Positions 24,899-33,530 are shown, numbered from the stretch's first letter. The stretch: DNA of 64,000 nucleotides from DASXZH01 sp036502005 (GCA_036502005.1 DASXZH010000058.1:1-64000); one strand, 5' to 3'. The notes: a model not told the origin generated them from the letters alone. Numbers and translations are program-made.

Positions 24899-25357
24899 TT
24901 ACTCAGCCCCTTCCTCTTCTTCATGGTGGCTAAGATGGACATCGTCCATGTCGGCCTTGCTGGCAAACTTGCACTTAATCGGCAGCTTGTGAGCGGCCAA
25001 TCGCATTGCTTCTTTCGCAACATCTTCGGTTACGCCGTTCATTTCGAACATTACGCGGCCGGGCTTGATGACTGCGACCCATCCTTCAACAGGACCCTTA
25101 CCTTTACCCATTCTCGTTTCGAGCGGCTTCTTGGTTATAGGCTTGTCGGGGAAGATTCGTATCCAGACTTTTCCGCCTCTTTTGATGTGGCGGGTCATGG
25201 CAATACGAGCGGCTTCAATCTGCCGGCTGGTGATCCAATCGGATTCCATGGCGACCAGACCGAAATCGCCGAAAGCAATGGTATTGCCCCTGGAGGCTTT
25301 ACCGGCGCGGCGGCCGCGGTGCTGTTTTCTAAATTTCGTTCTCTTAGGCAGTAACAC
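24899..25357 (-). CDS. rplP: Ribosomal protein L16
   Basis: 152 residues. MLLPKRTKFRKQHRGRRAGKASRGNTIAFGDFGLVAMES and RHIKRGGKVWIRIFPDKPITKKPLETRMGKGKG are diagnostic. A 14-residue acidic tail (DDVHLSHHEEEEGAE) extends the usual C-terminus. Overlaps rpsC by 14 nt. Confidence 0.97.
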   Translation of the reverse strand: MLLPKRTKFRKQHRGRRAGKASRGNTIAFGDFGLVAMESDWITSRQIEAARIAMTRHIKRGGKVWIRIFPDKPITKKPLETRMGKGKGPVEGWVAVIKPGRVMFEMNGVTEDVAKEAMRLAAHKLPIKCKFASKADMDDVHLSHHEEEEGAE

Positions 25358-26138
25358 TGGCTTCTCCTGTTGCTTCCGGTGCGGGCGCTGGTGCTACAGG
25401 TGCAGCGGCTACTGGAGCGGCAGCAACGGGTGCTGCTTCTTCTGTTTCGGGCTTTCGCCGAACTGGAAGATCCGGTACCGGCTGGAATTTCTTCTCCGGC
25501 AGAACTTCACCCTTATAAACCCAAACTTTTACACCGATCGAACCGTACATGGTGCTTGCGATGGCGAAGCCGTAATCGATATCCGCGCGGAGCGTGTGGA
25601 GCGGAATCTTTCCAACTTTGTCGCCTTCTGTTCGAGCGATTTCCGAACCACCTAGCCGTCCAGAGACCTGCACCTTGATGCCGCGTCCGTTAAGTCGCAT
25701 ACATCGAGTCATCGCCTGACGCATTGCGCGGCGGTGGCTGATTCGCTTCTCAAGCTGCATGGCGATGTTCTCAGCTACTAGCTGAGCATCGAGTTCGGGC
25801 TGGCGAACCTCAGTAACGTTCACTTGAACAACTGAAGTGGGATCATCTCGACGAACAAGCCGGTTCATTGTATCGGTCAGTTCGTCGATTCCTCGACCTC
25901 CCTTACCGATGATGGCGCCGGGTCGGGACGTGAAGATCGTCACTTTGATCCTGTTGGCGGCTCGCTCAATCTCCACACGGGAGACGTTTCCAAGGCCAAC
26001 GCGGTGCTTGATATAGCGACGGATCTTATGGTCAAGCAAAAGCGCTGCGCCATAACCCTTTTTGCCGTAATACCAATGGCTATCAAAGCCGCGTATTACG
26101 CCAACGCGAAATCCGACTGGATGTATTTTCTGACCCAA
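25344..26138 (-). CDS. rpsC: Ribosomal protein S3
   Basis: 264 residues. MGQKIHPVGFRVGVIR start, KH domain with GAIIGKGGRGIDELTDTM, C-terminal domain MRLNGRGIKVQVSGRLGGSEIART. After about residue 222 there is a low-complexity tail of Ala/Pro/Val (VAAAPVAAAPVAPAPAPEA). Overlaps rplP by 14 nt; rplV stop is 1 base upstream. Confidence 0.97.
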   Translation of the reverse strand: MGQKIHPVGFRVGVIRGFDSHWYYGKKGYGAALLLDHKIRRYIKHRVGLGNVSRVEIERAANRIKVTIFTSRPGAIIGKGGRGIDELTDTMNRLVRRDDPTSVVQVNVTEVRQPELDAQLVAENIAMQLEKRISHRRAMRQAMTRCMRLNGRGIKVQVSGRLGGSEIARTEGDKVGKIPLHTLRADIDYGFAIASTMYGSIGVKVWVYKGEVLPEKKFQPVPDLPVRRKPETEEAAPVAAAPVAAAPVAPAPAPEATGEASVTA

Positions 26139-26139
26139 A

Positions 26140-26781
26140 CTAGTTCGCTCCCTCTGCTTCCGCAGATGTTTCTTTGTCCACTTCTTCGCCTGCTCCGCCC
26201 TCTTCTTCGGGCGCTTCGCTCGCCGTTACCGGCGTTGCTTCCGTCTCTTCAGCGGCTGCTACTGGTTCTTCGGCAGCGGCCGTTGTTTCTACAACTTCTT
26301 CTTCAGGCTGCAACATTTCCTCTACAGGAGCTTCTGCGCCCTTCTTTTTCTTGCCGGCAGTAGCACCCGCAGCTTTCTTAGGGGCGCCGAACGTTGGCCG
26401 GGGCTTCGCCTTTGACTTCTGCTTAGCCCGGCTTGCACCGGCATTCTCGAAATCTTCTTCCACCACGACGGTGATGTGAGCGGTCTTCTTTTCGATCCGG
26501 AATCCGCGTCCCATGGCACGGGCTCTCATTCGCTTTAGAACAGGACCCTCATCCACCCAGATCGTAGCGATCCTCAGATCCTCGGCGTTGATCTGGTGGT
26601 TTTCCTTTGCGTTCGCCATAGCGCTCTCAAGCACTTTGCGAAGCAATCTTGCGCTCTTGCTCGGGTGATATTGCAGAAGCGCAGATGAGTGAACAGCGGG
26701 ACGTCCACGCAGCTCATCAGCGATGATTCGCACCTTGCGGGGCTGAACCCTTAAATATTTTGCGGTTGCTCTTACTTCCAT
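26140..26781 (-). CDS. rplV: Ribosomal protein L22 with long acidic tail
   Basis: The first 110 residues are a normal L22 (EVRATAKYLRVQPRKVRIIADELRG; NAKENHQINAEDLRI; RARAMGRGFRIEKKTAHITVVV). A tail of about 100 residues follows: first Lys/Ala-rich (about 115-148), then very rich in Glu, Ala, Thr and Val. The total of 213 is about twice the family norm. The tail is in frame, keeps the local codon style and runs to a stop next to rpsC, so it looks real rather than a frameshift. Confidence 0.95.
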   Translation of the reverse strand: MEVRATAKYLRVQPRKVRIIADELRGRPAVHSSALLQYHPSKSARLLRKVLESAMANAKENHQINAEDLRIATIWVDEGPVLKRMRARAMGRGFRIEKKTAHITVVVEEDFENAGASRAKQKSKAKPRPTFGAPKKAAGATAGKKKKGAEAPVEEMLQPEEEVVETTAAAEEPVAAAEETEATPVTASEAPEEEGGAGEEVDKETSAEAEGAN

Positions 26782-26791
26782 TTTTCTTCTC

Positions 26792-26929
26792 GGTGACCGG
26801 TGACAAGTGACGGGTGATGCGTGGTTTCTGGACTGGGGCTCTTCCGTAACCCAATTCAGATAAGCGCTAGATTGTACCTCGTCTCTTGAACCTAATCTCC
26901 TTCGTCACACGTCACGCATTACGCGTTAC
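26792..26929. repeat. Inverted heptamer arrays (GGTGACN) between rpsS and rplV
   Basis: Left array 26792-26823 (GGTGACC, GGTGACA, AGTGACG, GGTGATG) and right array 26903-26929 (CGTCACA, CGTCACG, CATTACG, CGTTAC) are inverted across about 80 bases. They occupy the gap between rpsS and rplV. Confidence 0.7.
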
Positions 26930-26931
26930 AT

Positions 26932-27219
26932 CTATCTAATTTTCGTGCCTCTCTCAGCAAGTTGGCCGCCGTGGCCTCGATAAGTTCTCGTTGGGGCGAA
27001 CTCGCCGAGTTTATGGCCGATCATGTTTTCCGTTACGAAAACGGGCACATGCTTTCTGCCATCGTGCACTGCGAAGGTGTGCCCCACCATGTCGGGTGTG
27101 ATCGTCGACCGTCGAGACCAAGTCTTGATCAATCGCTTCTCACCTTTCGAGTTCATAGCGACCACCTTCTTCATCAGGTGCTCGTCTACAAAAAATCCTT
27201 TCTTTAAACTTCTTGCCAT
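26932..27219 (-). CDS. rpsS: Ribosomal protein S19
   Basis: 95 residues from the ATG at 27219, which follows AGGAAAAAT and opens the canonical MARSLKKGFFVDEHLMKKV. Core KTWSRRSTITPDMVGHTFAVHDGRKHVPVFVTENMIGHKLGEFAPTRTYRGH is intact. The frame is open upstream, but those codons are translated repeat sequence. Confidence 0.97.
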   Translation of the reverse strand: MARSLKKGFFVDEHLMKKVVAMNSKGEKRLIKTWSRRSTITPDMVGHTFAVHDGRKHVPVFVTENMIGHKLGEFAPTRTYRGHGGQLAERGTKIR

Positions 27220-27234
27220 ATTTTTCCTGCAGAG

Positions 27235-27298
27235 TGAAATGTGATAGGTGATATGTGATAAGTCCGGACCTATCACTTATCACATATCACCCACCACT
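27235..27298. repeat. Inverted heptamer arrays (GTGATAN) between rplB and rpsS
   Basis: Left array GTGATAG-GTGATAT-GTGATAA (27241-27261) and right array CTATCAC-TTATCAC-ATATCAC (27270-27290) are inverted around TCCGGAC. A 17-bp stem is possible in one register, and other registers also pair. It lies between the rplB stop and the rpsS start. Confidence 0.8.
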
Positions 27299-27303
27299 TA
27301 ATC

Positions 27304-28134
27304 CTATGCATTCCTCCGGCGCACGATGAACTTATTCGTTCGCTTGTTGCTGCGAGTCTTGTGGCCCAGCGCCTTATTGCCCCAACGATCGACAGGACCC
27401 TTCTTCCTTCCGACCGGGGACTTCGCTTCACCACCACCATGTGGATGGTCGCGTGGGCTCTTAACGACACCGCGAACGTGAGGCTTGCGGCCAAGGCCAC
27501 GGTTCTTACCGGCCTTACCGATCGACTCGTTCTCGTGCTCTGCGTTGCCAACTTCACCAACCGTTGCCCGGCAGGTGTTGTGGACCATTCTCATTTCGCC
27601 ACTGGGAAGCCGAAGAGTGACATAACTGCCCTCTTTAGCCATCACCTGAGCAGAAGCGCCGGCAGAGCGGACCATTTGGCCACCCTTATTGGGCTGCAGC
27701 TCAATATTGTGAACAAGCGTTCCAAGAGGGATCTGGCGAAGAATAAGACAGTGGCCCGGCAGAATGTCCGCCGTTTCGCCGCTTCTTATTCTGGTGCCAA
27801 CTTCAAGGCCCTTGGGAGCCAAGATGTATCGCTTCTCGCCGTCCGCATAGTGCAGAAGACAGATTCGGCAAGTTCGATTGGGATCGTATTCGATCGCCGC
27901 GACTTTTGCCTCGTACTGATCTTTGTTTCGCTTGAAATCGATGATTCGGTAGCGAGTCTTGTTTCCGCCGCCTCTGTTGAAGGAGGTCACGCGGCCAGTT
28001 GAGTTACGGCCACCGGACTTGGAAATCGGTGCAGTTAAGCTCTTTTCTGGCTTACCTTTTGTCACCTCTTCGTAGGTCGCGGTGATCATAAACCGCCGAC
28101 CAGGAGATGTTGGCTTGTACTGTTTTGTCGGCAT
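27304..28134 (-). CDS. rplB: Ribosomal protein L2
   Basis: 276 residues, standard length. KQYKPTSPGRRFMITATYEEVTKGKPEKSL, HYADGEKRYILAPKGLEVG, QVMAKEGSYVTLRLPSGEMR and the C-terminal VRGVVKSPRDHPHGGGEAKSPVGRK (peptidyl-transferase-centre loop) are all present. Confidence 0.98.
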   Translation of the reverse strand: MPTKQYKPTSPGRRFMITATYEEVTKGKPEKSLTAPISKSGGRNSTGRVTSFNRGGGNKTRYRIIDFKRNKDQYEAKVAAIEYDPNRTCRICLLHYADGEKRYILAPKGLEVGTRIRSGETADILPGHCLILRQIPLGTLVHNIELQPNKGGQMVRSAGASAQVMAKEGSYVTLRLPSGEMRMVHNTCRATVGEVGNAEHENESIGKAGKNRGLGRKPHVRGVVKSPRDHPHGGGEAKSPVGRKKGPVDRWGNKALGHKTRSNKRTNKFIVRRRNA

Positions 28135-28136
28135 CT

Positions 28137-28481
28137 TTAGACTCCGTAATCCTCGAGCAATTGCCCTTTAGCAAGAGTGATGATCGCTTTTCGGCGGGAC
28201 TTCTTAAAGCCGATGTTCTTACCGACCCTTCTCTTTTTGGCGGGCAGGTTTACCGTGCGCACATGCTGCACAACGATCTGTTCGTCCTTTTTCTTCTTGC
28301 CTTCGTTGTAAATCGCTTCGAACGCTTCCTTGATCTCGATCTTGTTAGCCTCTTTAGCAACAAGAAACGTGTATTTGCGAGTGATCTCCGAATCGACCCT
28401 AATTCTAGGATCGCCCTGCGAGAGCATAACCGTCCGCTCCGTAATGTGCGGCCTTAAAATGATGATGTGTGGATCTTTCAC
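28137..28481 (-). CDS. rplW: Ribosomal protein L23
   Basis: 114 residues. IILRPHITERTVMLSQGDPRIRVDSEITRKYTFLVAKEANKIEIKEAFEAIYN is diagnostic. Contains a slightly longer loop than E. coli L23. Start overlaps the rplD stop by 4 nt. Confidence 0.95.
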   Translation of the reverse strand: MKDPHIIILRPHITERTVMLSQGDPRIRVDSEITRKYTFLVAKEANKIEIKEAFEAIYNEGKKKKDEQIVVQHVRTVNLPAKKRRVGKNIGFKKSRRKAIITLAKGQLLEDYGV

Positions 28482-29137
28482 TTAGACCAAACCTCCTCGA
28501 TCTTGGCAAGGGCGTCTTTGGCGACGATCACTTTATGAGCGACAAGCACGTCTCGGGCAGAAAAAACGGCGGTCTTTGTACCCGCCGCTCCTGGAGCCGT
28601 CCTTACTTCCACATTTGGTAGATTGCGGAAGCTCTTAAAGGTGGTCTCGCTATATTCCGGAAGAATAACTAAAACTCTTCGGGTCTTTGCCAGATCGAAA
28701 CTCTTGAGAAGCGCGGTGGCTTCCTTCGTTTTCGCCTCTGCAAAGTTGATCTGATCGGCGACCTGCAAATCACCTGCTTCGATCTTAAGATTCAGCGCAC
28801 TCAGGATAGCCGCTCGGCGCTCCTTTCGGTTCAGCTTCTTATCATAATCTCGAGGCTTGACCGCGAGGGCCATACCGCCGTGTGTGTAGTGAGGAGATCG
28901 GGTTGAACCTTGTCGGGCGTTACCGGTCTTCTTCTGCTTGTAGGGCTTTCTTCCACCACCCCGGACTTCGGAGCGAGTTTTGGCAGACTGGGTTCCCTGC
29001 CTGCTGTTAGCCTCTTCGGCGACTACGGCGCGGTGCAGAACTGCATCGCCATGCTTAGCGGACGAGATGGCCTCGCCCACTTCGTGGGTTCCAATCTTCT
29101 TGCCGTCTTTGCTTTTGATTTCTAAACTTGTTGCCAT
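28478..29137 (-). CDS. rplD: Ribosomal protein L4
   Basis: 219 residues. Loop region SRQGTQSAKTRSEVRGGGRKPYKQKKTGNARQGSTRSP is the L4 signature. In some bacteria L4 also represses its own operon, which is relevant to the structured leader seen before rplC. Four-nt overlap with rplW. Confidence 0.96.
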   Translation of the reverse strand: MATSLEIKSKDGKKIGTHEVGEAISSAKHGDAVLHRAVVAEEANSRQGTQSAKTRSEVRGGGRKPYKQKKTGNARQGSTRSPHYTHGGMALAVKPRDYDKKLNRKERRAAILSALNLKIEAGDLQVADQINFAEAKTKEATALLKSFDLAKTRRVLVILPEYSETTFKSFRNLPNVEVRTAPGAAGTKTAVFSARDVLVAHKVIVAKDALAKIEEVWSK

Positions 29138-29141
29138 CGGA

Positions 29142-29768
29142 TTACCTCGCCACCTTATTAATGATCACGAGACCGCCGTTTGGTCCGGCGACGCTTCCGT
29201 CCACCAGGATCAGATTTCGCTCTGTATCCACTTGGTAGATCTTCAGCCCTTTTTGAGTGACCGTATCCACGCCCATATGGCCTGGCCTTCTCGATCCCTT
29301 AAAAACGCGCTGCGGGCCGGTTGCACCGTTCGACAGTGGCCGTCGGTGGGTCATGTAACCGTGCGTCATTTGCTGGCCCTTAAAGTGGTAGCGCTTTACG
29401 CCTCCAGCAAATCCTCGACCTTTCGAGGTTCCCGTCACCGTGACTTGCTCACCTGCAGCGAAAATGTCTGCGTTGATTTCTTGGCCCAACTCTAAGCCGT
29501 CCGTGCTGTCAACGCGGAATTCTTTGAGTGTGCGCAAGTTCTTCTGAAGGCCTGCTTTCTTTAGGTGGCCATATTTCGGGAACGTAAGGTGTTTCTCCTT
29601 TGCGTCTCCGTAGCCCACCTGAACGGCAGTATATTTATCCTTCTCTTGCGTCTTTATTTGTGTGACATAAACCGGACCGGCTTGTATCACCGTTACCGGC
29701 ACCATCTTCCCCTCATCGGTGAAGAGGTGAGTCATTCCAATCTTTATGCCCAGAATTCCTGGTAGCAT
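29142..29768 (-). CDS. rplC: Ribosomal protein L3
   Basis: 208 residues. MLPGILGIKIGMTHLFTDEGKMVPVTVIQAGP start and VTGTSKGRGFAGGVKRYHFKGQQMTHGYMTHRRPLSNGATGPQRVFKGSRRPGHMG are diagnostic. A strong GAGGAGG lies 7 bases before the ATG. It is the first gene of the operon here because rpsJ, which usually precedes it, is absent. Confidence 0.97.
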   Translation of the reverse strand: MLPGILGIKIGMTHLFTDEGKMVPVTVIQAGPVYVTQIKTQEKDKYTAVQVGYGDAKEKHLTFPKYGHLKKAGLQKNLRTLKEFRVDSTDGLELGQEINADIFAAGEQVTVTGTSKGRGFAGGVKRYHFKGQQMTHGYMTHRRPLSNGATGPQRVFKGSRRPGHMGVDTVTQKGLKIYQVDTERNLILVDGSVAGPNGGLVIINKVAR

Positions 29769-29784
29769 TTTGCCTCCTCGTTGT

Positions 29785-29880
29785 TTCTAATGTTAGCCGC
29801 GCCTAATGACTGTTGCCCTTGGCTTCGGGACAGTCGGTCTCAGCTAACTGTGAAACAAATTAACAGCGGCCTGCTTGCGC
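29785..29880 (-). promoter_or_regulatory. Structured leader of the ribosomal protein operon
   Basis: On the minus strand GTTAGC (29843-29848) pairs with GCTAAC (29792-29797), enclosing GACTGT-CCC..GGG-CA-ACAGTC (29808-29835). A further stem GCGGC..GCCGC lies upstream (about 29866-29888). This stands between a possible -10 TATCAT (about 29898) and the rplC start. It may be an autoregulatory site for a ribosomal protein. No known leader family was recognised. Confidence 0.45.
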
Positions 29881-29939
29881 TAAGCCGCGACAAGAGATGA
29901 TACCACAAACGCAAGGGGAGAGAACTTAAAATGGAGAAC

Positions 29940-30330
29940 GTGGAACGGAGAGAGAGGGAAGGTAAACGGTAAACGGTAAACGGAAGACTGTGAGTAGAAA
30001 GAGAAGGCGGATTGGGAACTGGCGGATAACGGATTATAATTGCCTGCCAGGTCCATACTCACAAGAACCGCCGACAGTAATCTGTAAGCGGTAAACAGTA
30101 AGAGGAGCAGCGGAATGGTTTGCGAATAGCCTTTGCCCAAACACCCGACGGCTAATGCCAACTCCGAACCATTTATGGGCTATCATGCATTTTGGAATGC
30201 AATCTTTAGGTCTGAGATGTGTGGGGTGCCTTTCTACACACACACGTCTAATACAGGCTCTGATTCAACGCCGTTTCCTAGCCTTGTGCCAGCGGTAAGT
30301 TTCCAAAAGGGGGCATTCAATACCTGATCA
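29940..30330. repeat. Gap with heptamer tracts before a WD40-like gene
   Basis: Contains (GGTAAAC)3 at about 29961-29982 and a degenerate GTAANNN tract at about 30076-30102 (GTAATCT, GTAAGCG, GTAAACA, GTAAGAG), both in the same direction, unlike the inverted pairs in the operon. No gene recognised in the rest. Confidence 0.55.
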
Positions 30331-31608
30331 ATGTACCTTAATGCCCTGGTTTTGACTTGCCTTTGCCCTTTAACAACGGTCCCCGGGTTGCGCGCTCGAA
30401 GCTGGTGCGAGACTGGCAGTCTAACGCCATATGAAGTGTTCGTTCCGATTCAAGATAAACGCCGCGCGGTTATCGATTGGGATTTTGATGAAAGGCAGAT
30501 CATGGGCCACCTCGGCACCGATATCTGTTTTTGGGACGTTTCCAGCGGAAAGCTCTTACATAAAGTTCCTACTAGCCCAACTGAAAGGGGGTTTGAGCGG
30601 GAAGACTATGCTTTTCAGTGGAACGATTTAAGCCCTAACGGCTTACAAGGGGTAACTTCCTTCTATACTGGGCCAGAGTCAGAAGAATCTTTACCGCGGC
30701 AAGAACCTTCATGTTTGATATGGGATACAGTAAAGGGCCTGAAAGTCTGCGCACTTTCACGACAAACCCACGCGGTGTATAGCCCCGATGGCAAACTGCT
30801 AGCGACCTTCGTCAAAAGGGGAACAGGACCGTCGCCATATGATGCTCAAATCTTCGATGCTTCGACTCTGAAAGTCTTGGGGCACTTCATGCTTGGCACG
30901 CTGCCGGAGCGTTCTTCTCTACAATTTAGTCCATCCAATAAGTTCATTCTCTGGACGATGACAGTGCCTGGCCTTGACCTCTATGAGTGTCCGAGCGGAA
31001 GTAAAGTAACGGGTACACAACTGAGCGTTTCGGCCCCGCCGAGTTATTCACGCTTCATCAATGGTGATGATCAAATAGCGGCGGTTAGCATGAAAGGCGA
31101 TATAAGTCTTTGGCAAAACAAACAGGCCCCAGCAAAAAAGCTGGATTTTCAAGACCGAAATGTGATTGAACAATATGTAACAAAAGATGGGCTCAAGGCT
31201 TTGGCTATCGGACCCGGGTTGGTCCAACTTAGGAACCTTCACGATGGACAAGTGTTTCAAGCCCAAGTGCCTTTTTCTTATACCACTCCCCACAGAGGCA
31301 ACAGCTACTCCAACCTTCTTGTTAGCCCCACCGACCAAACCTGCGCTTTGTATCAAGAAAATACCATTAACAAGACTGGAACAGTTACCTTTTTTTCTAT
31401 GACAGATTTGACACAACTTGGTCAAGTGGACGTTGGAGGCGCCAGGGCGCCTATAGGATTTTCCAGAGATGGACGCGTGTTTTTAGTTGGCGGTCCAGAA
31501 TGTTCCGCATATGATGCGAGTTCCGGAAAGCTAATCCGCATTTTCACCCTTGAGGGATTTAAGGAAGGAAGGACAGCTTCCATTGTGGCAGGTCGTTTTC
31601 GGACTTAA
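30331..31608 (+). CDS. WD40-like beta-propeller protein
   Basis: 425 residues. Repeated blade-like units: GHLGTDICFWDVSSGKLLHKV, AVYSPDGKLLATF..DAQIFDASTLKVLGHF, LQFSPSNKFILWTM..LDLYECPSGSKV, FSRDGRVFLVGGPECSAYDASSGKLIRIF. The N-terminal MYLNALVLTCLCPLTTVPG may be a weak signal peptide, suggesting export. No catalytic domain is fused. It is single and function is unknown. Confidence 0.72.
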   Translation: MYLNALVLTCLCPLTTVPGLRARSWCETGSLTPYEVFVPIQDKRRAVIDWDFDERQIMGHLGTDICFWDVSSGKLLHKVPTSPTERGFEREDYAFQWNDLSPNGLQGVTSFYTGPESEESLPRQEPSCLIWDTVKGLKVCALSRQTHAVYSPDGKLLATFVKRGTGPSPYDAQIFDASTLKVLGHFMLGTLPERSSLQFSPSNKFILWTMTVPGLDLYECPSGSKVTGTQLSVSAPPSYSRFINGDDQIAAVSMKGDISLWQNKQAPAKKLDFQDRNVIEQYVTKDGLKALAIGPGLVQLRNLHDGQVFQAQVPFSYTTPHRGNSYSNLLVSPTDQTCALYQENTINKTGTVTFFSMTDLTQLGQVDVGGARAPIGFSRDGRVFLVGGPECSAYDASSGKLIRIFTLEGFKEGRTASIVAGRFRT

Positions 31609-31821
31609 CTTCTAAATGTGAGGCCGTGCATTCTAAAAGAGACTAGTCTTCTTATCTAGTTCCCAGTTGATAATCAACTCATCATCCCACTTTTTTACAA
31701 TGTCCCACCGGATCGGTTGCAATGCTTATCTATGCAATCTTGAAGTCCGTGATACATTTCGTTCAGCTCAATCGATTAGTGCTCTGAACCTAGGAAATGG
31801 TTGGAATTTATTTCGCTATAT

Positions 31822-32796
31822 TTAACGCAGTGAACTTGCTACTTCGTCGAACAACTTCTGTGGGGTGGTGTTATATTCGGCGTGGACGGCGTCCCGCGTA
31901 CGAGATTCGCCCAATGCGAGAAGCTTGAGGTTTCTCAAAATAGATTCATCCGCGTATTGCCCTAAGAACTCCATCAAGCCGTGATCCCCGTGCTTTTTGG
32001 CCAGATATCGAATAATCCAGCCTGCCTGCTGGTAGGCAAACCATTTATCTCGCGAGCCAAGATCGAGGCCGGGTCCAAACTGAAGCTCCAACCTTTCGGG
32101 GCTTAGCCAAATGTGCGGATTGGATATAAACGCATCGCGCGCACGGTCATCGCAGTCGTTAGATGCGTACACCGAAAAACCCTCCCCCACCCAGTGATTT
32201 ACCCTTCGGCTAGATTGACTCAAACTGATAACGTGGCTGTATTCGTGGGAAAAGACTCGATAGAACGAATGAGGGTCGTTCGTTGCATGAAACGGTATGC
32301 AGATCTTGTAGTATTCGGTTTTTTGAGAGCAGTAGCCGTAACGCGCCGTCGCCCATTGGGAATCTTCTTCGATCGAAAGTAAGGTGACCAGCACGTTTTC
32401 ATCGGTTTTCCACTGAAACCTGCTTTTTAAGTTCTGCACCGACTCGACAACAAACCTTCCGATGTGCTCGGCCCGGTCCTGCTGCTCGTGCGGGATATAT
32501 TCAAGTGTCAGATGGTCTCCAATCTCGCTCTGAATCCCTTCCCTTCTTGATTTCGCCTCTGATTCGATGAGTCGCCGCAACGGCACGGCCGAACCCGCAT
32601 AACCATCTCCCATTTTTGCGAGAAAATCACTTGCGCCTACAAGCTTGTCTTGGTCATAAAGCCTCATGACGACGTTCCAATAAGGAGCGTCGTCTACGAT
32701 CCCGAACATGGAGCTCGAACCTGCAAGCCGAGGTGCAAAAGGAGCGTAAGCCGAACTATAAGTCTCAGGAACGGGGACTGGTGGACTGACTCTCAT
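31822..32796 (-). CDS. Peptidase MA-like metalloprotease homologue
   Basis: 324 residues. FYRVFSHEYSHVISLS carries HExxH and NHWVGEGFSVYAS about 20 residues later supplies the Glu of a gluzincin; KWFAYQQAGWIIRYLAKKHG follows, as in the peptidase-MA family of secreted or membrane-linked proteins. No signal peptide is evident from the ATG at 32796, and the N-terminus is proline-rich, so the true start may differ. Confidence 0.72.
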   Translation of the reverse strand: MRVSPPVPVPETYSSAYAPFAPRLAGSSSMFGIVDDAPYWNVVMRLYDQDKLVGASDFLAKMGDGYAGSAVPLRRLIESEAKSRREGIQSEIGDHLTLEYIPHEQQDRAEHIGRFVVESVQNLKSRFQWKTDENVLVTLLSIEEDSQWATARYGYCSQKTEYYKICIPFHATNDPHSFYRVFSHEYSHVISLSQSSRRVNHWVGEGFSVYASNDCDDRARDAFISNPHIWLSPERLELQFGPGLDLGSRDKWFAYQQAGWIIRYLAKKHGDHGLMEFLGQYADESILRNLKLLALGESRTRDAVHAEYNTTPQKLFDEVASSLR

Positions 32797-32925
32797 CGCA
32801 TTGATCTACGTTTGGAGCCGGGGTTGGGTTTAAGTGGGCTCCAACTCTATGTTAACAGTTCAAAGCAAACGTGATGAAACCTTCCCTGAAAACCGATTCT
32901 ATACTTGGGGTTACTGGGGATATGG

Positions 32926-33528
32926 ATGTCATTTAAAACCAGCGAAGATGTCGTCGTGTCGATCATTAAGCGCCAGGAGGCCGGATCGAGCGAGGCAGTA
33001 GTTATCGGCACCAACGAAGACAGGCTGCAACTCGCGTTAAAAGGGTTGGGCCTCATTTTGAAGCACGGAAACATGCTTCATGTGCGCTCACTTATGGATG
33101 AATCGCGAACAGCCTGGGCGAGTGTCGAAAACGTTTCCTTGGCGGGAGACGTGAAGATCGTCTCCCTGGGCAACATCCGATTTGAAAACATGGAAGTTCG
33201 GGCCGCGCGATGCCCGTTGGAGCTTTCCCTAACAGCTAACTACAGCGACCGCCAAGAGAACACGATTCACACACGCGGGCAATCCATCGATTTAAGCGTT
33301 AGCGGTTTAAGAGCCAGGCTCGATACGCCTTTGAAGCTTTCAAGCCTTGTGCATATCACACTCCGCTTTGGAGACGAGAAAACCTTGGATGCCGTCGCGA
33401 AAGTGGTTCGTATTTGCGAGGGTGGCGAAACCGCATCAGGCGGATTCGAGGTCGGCCTAGAATTCCAGCGGTATTTCCGGGGCTACGAGCACCTTATTCA
33501 CCTTTCATCGGAAGACTGGGCCGCCTAA
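32926..33528 (+). CDS. PilZ-domain protein
   Basis: 200 residues. The C-terminal half has the PilZ DxSxxG motif (SIDLSVSGLRARLDTPLKLSSLVHITLRF, about residue 130). The usual RxxxR before it is weak (AARCPLEL), so c-di-GMP binding is not certain. The N-terminal half resembles the YcgR-type beta domain. ATG at 32926 has GGGGA five bases upstream; a TTG at 32905 is in frame but less likely. It ends 2 bases from the convergent secDF stop. Confidence 0.75.
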   Translation: MSFKTSEDVVVSIIKRQEAGSSEAVVIGTNEDRLQLALKGLGLILKHGNMLHVRSLMDESRTAWASVENVSLAGDVKIVSLGNIRFENMEVRAARCPLELSLTANYSDRQENTIHTRGQSIDLSVSGLRARLDTPLKLSSLVHITLRFGDEKTLDAVAKVVRICEGGETASGGFEVGLEFQRYFRGYEHLIHLSSEDWAA

Positions 33529-33530
33529 AC

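Noticed and set aside
27220..27276. Longer S19 frame starting at 27276
   Set aside because: The extra residues are translated heptamer repeat (SHITYHIS); the SD and conserved start are at 27219.
22674..27298. CRISPR array
   Set aside because: The repeats are seven-base units without spacers of constant length, and no cas gene is present.
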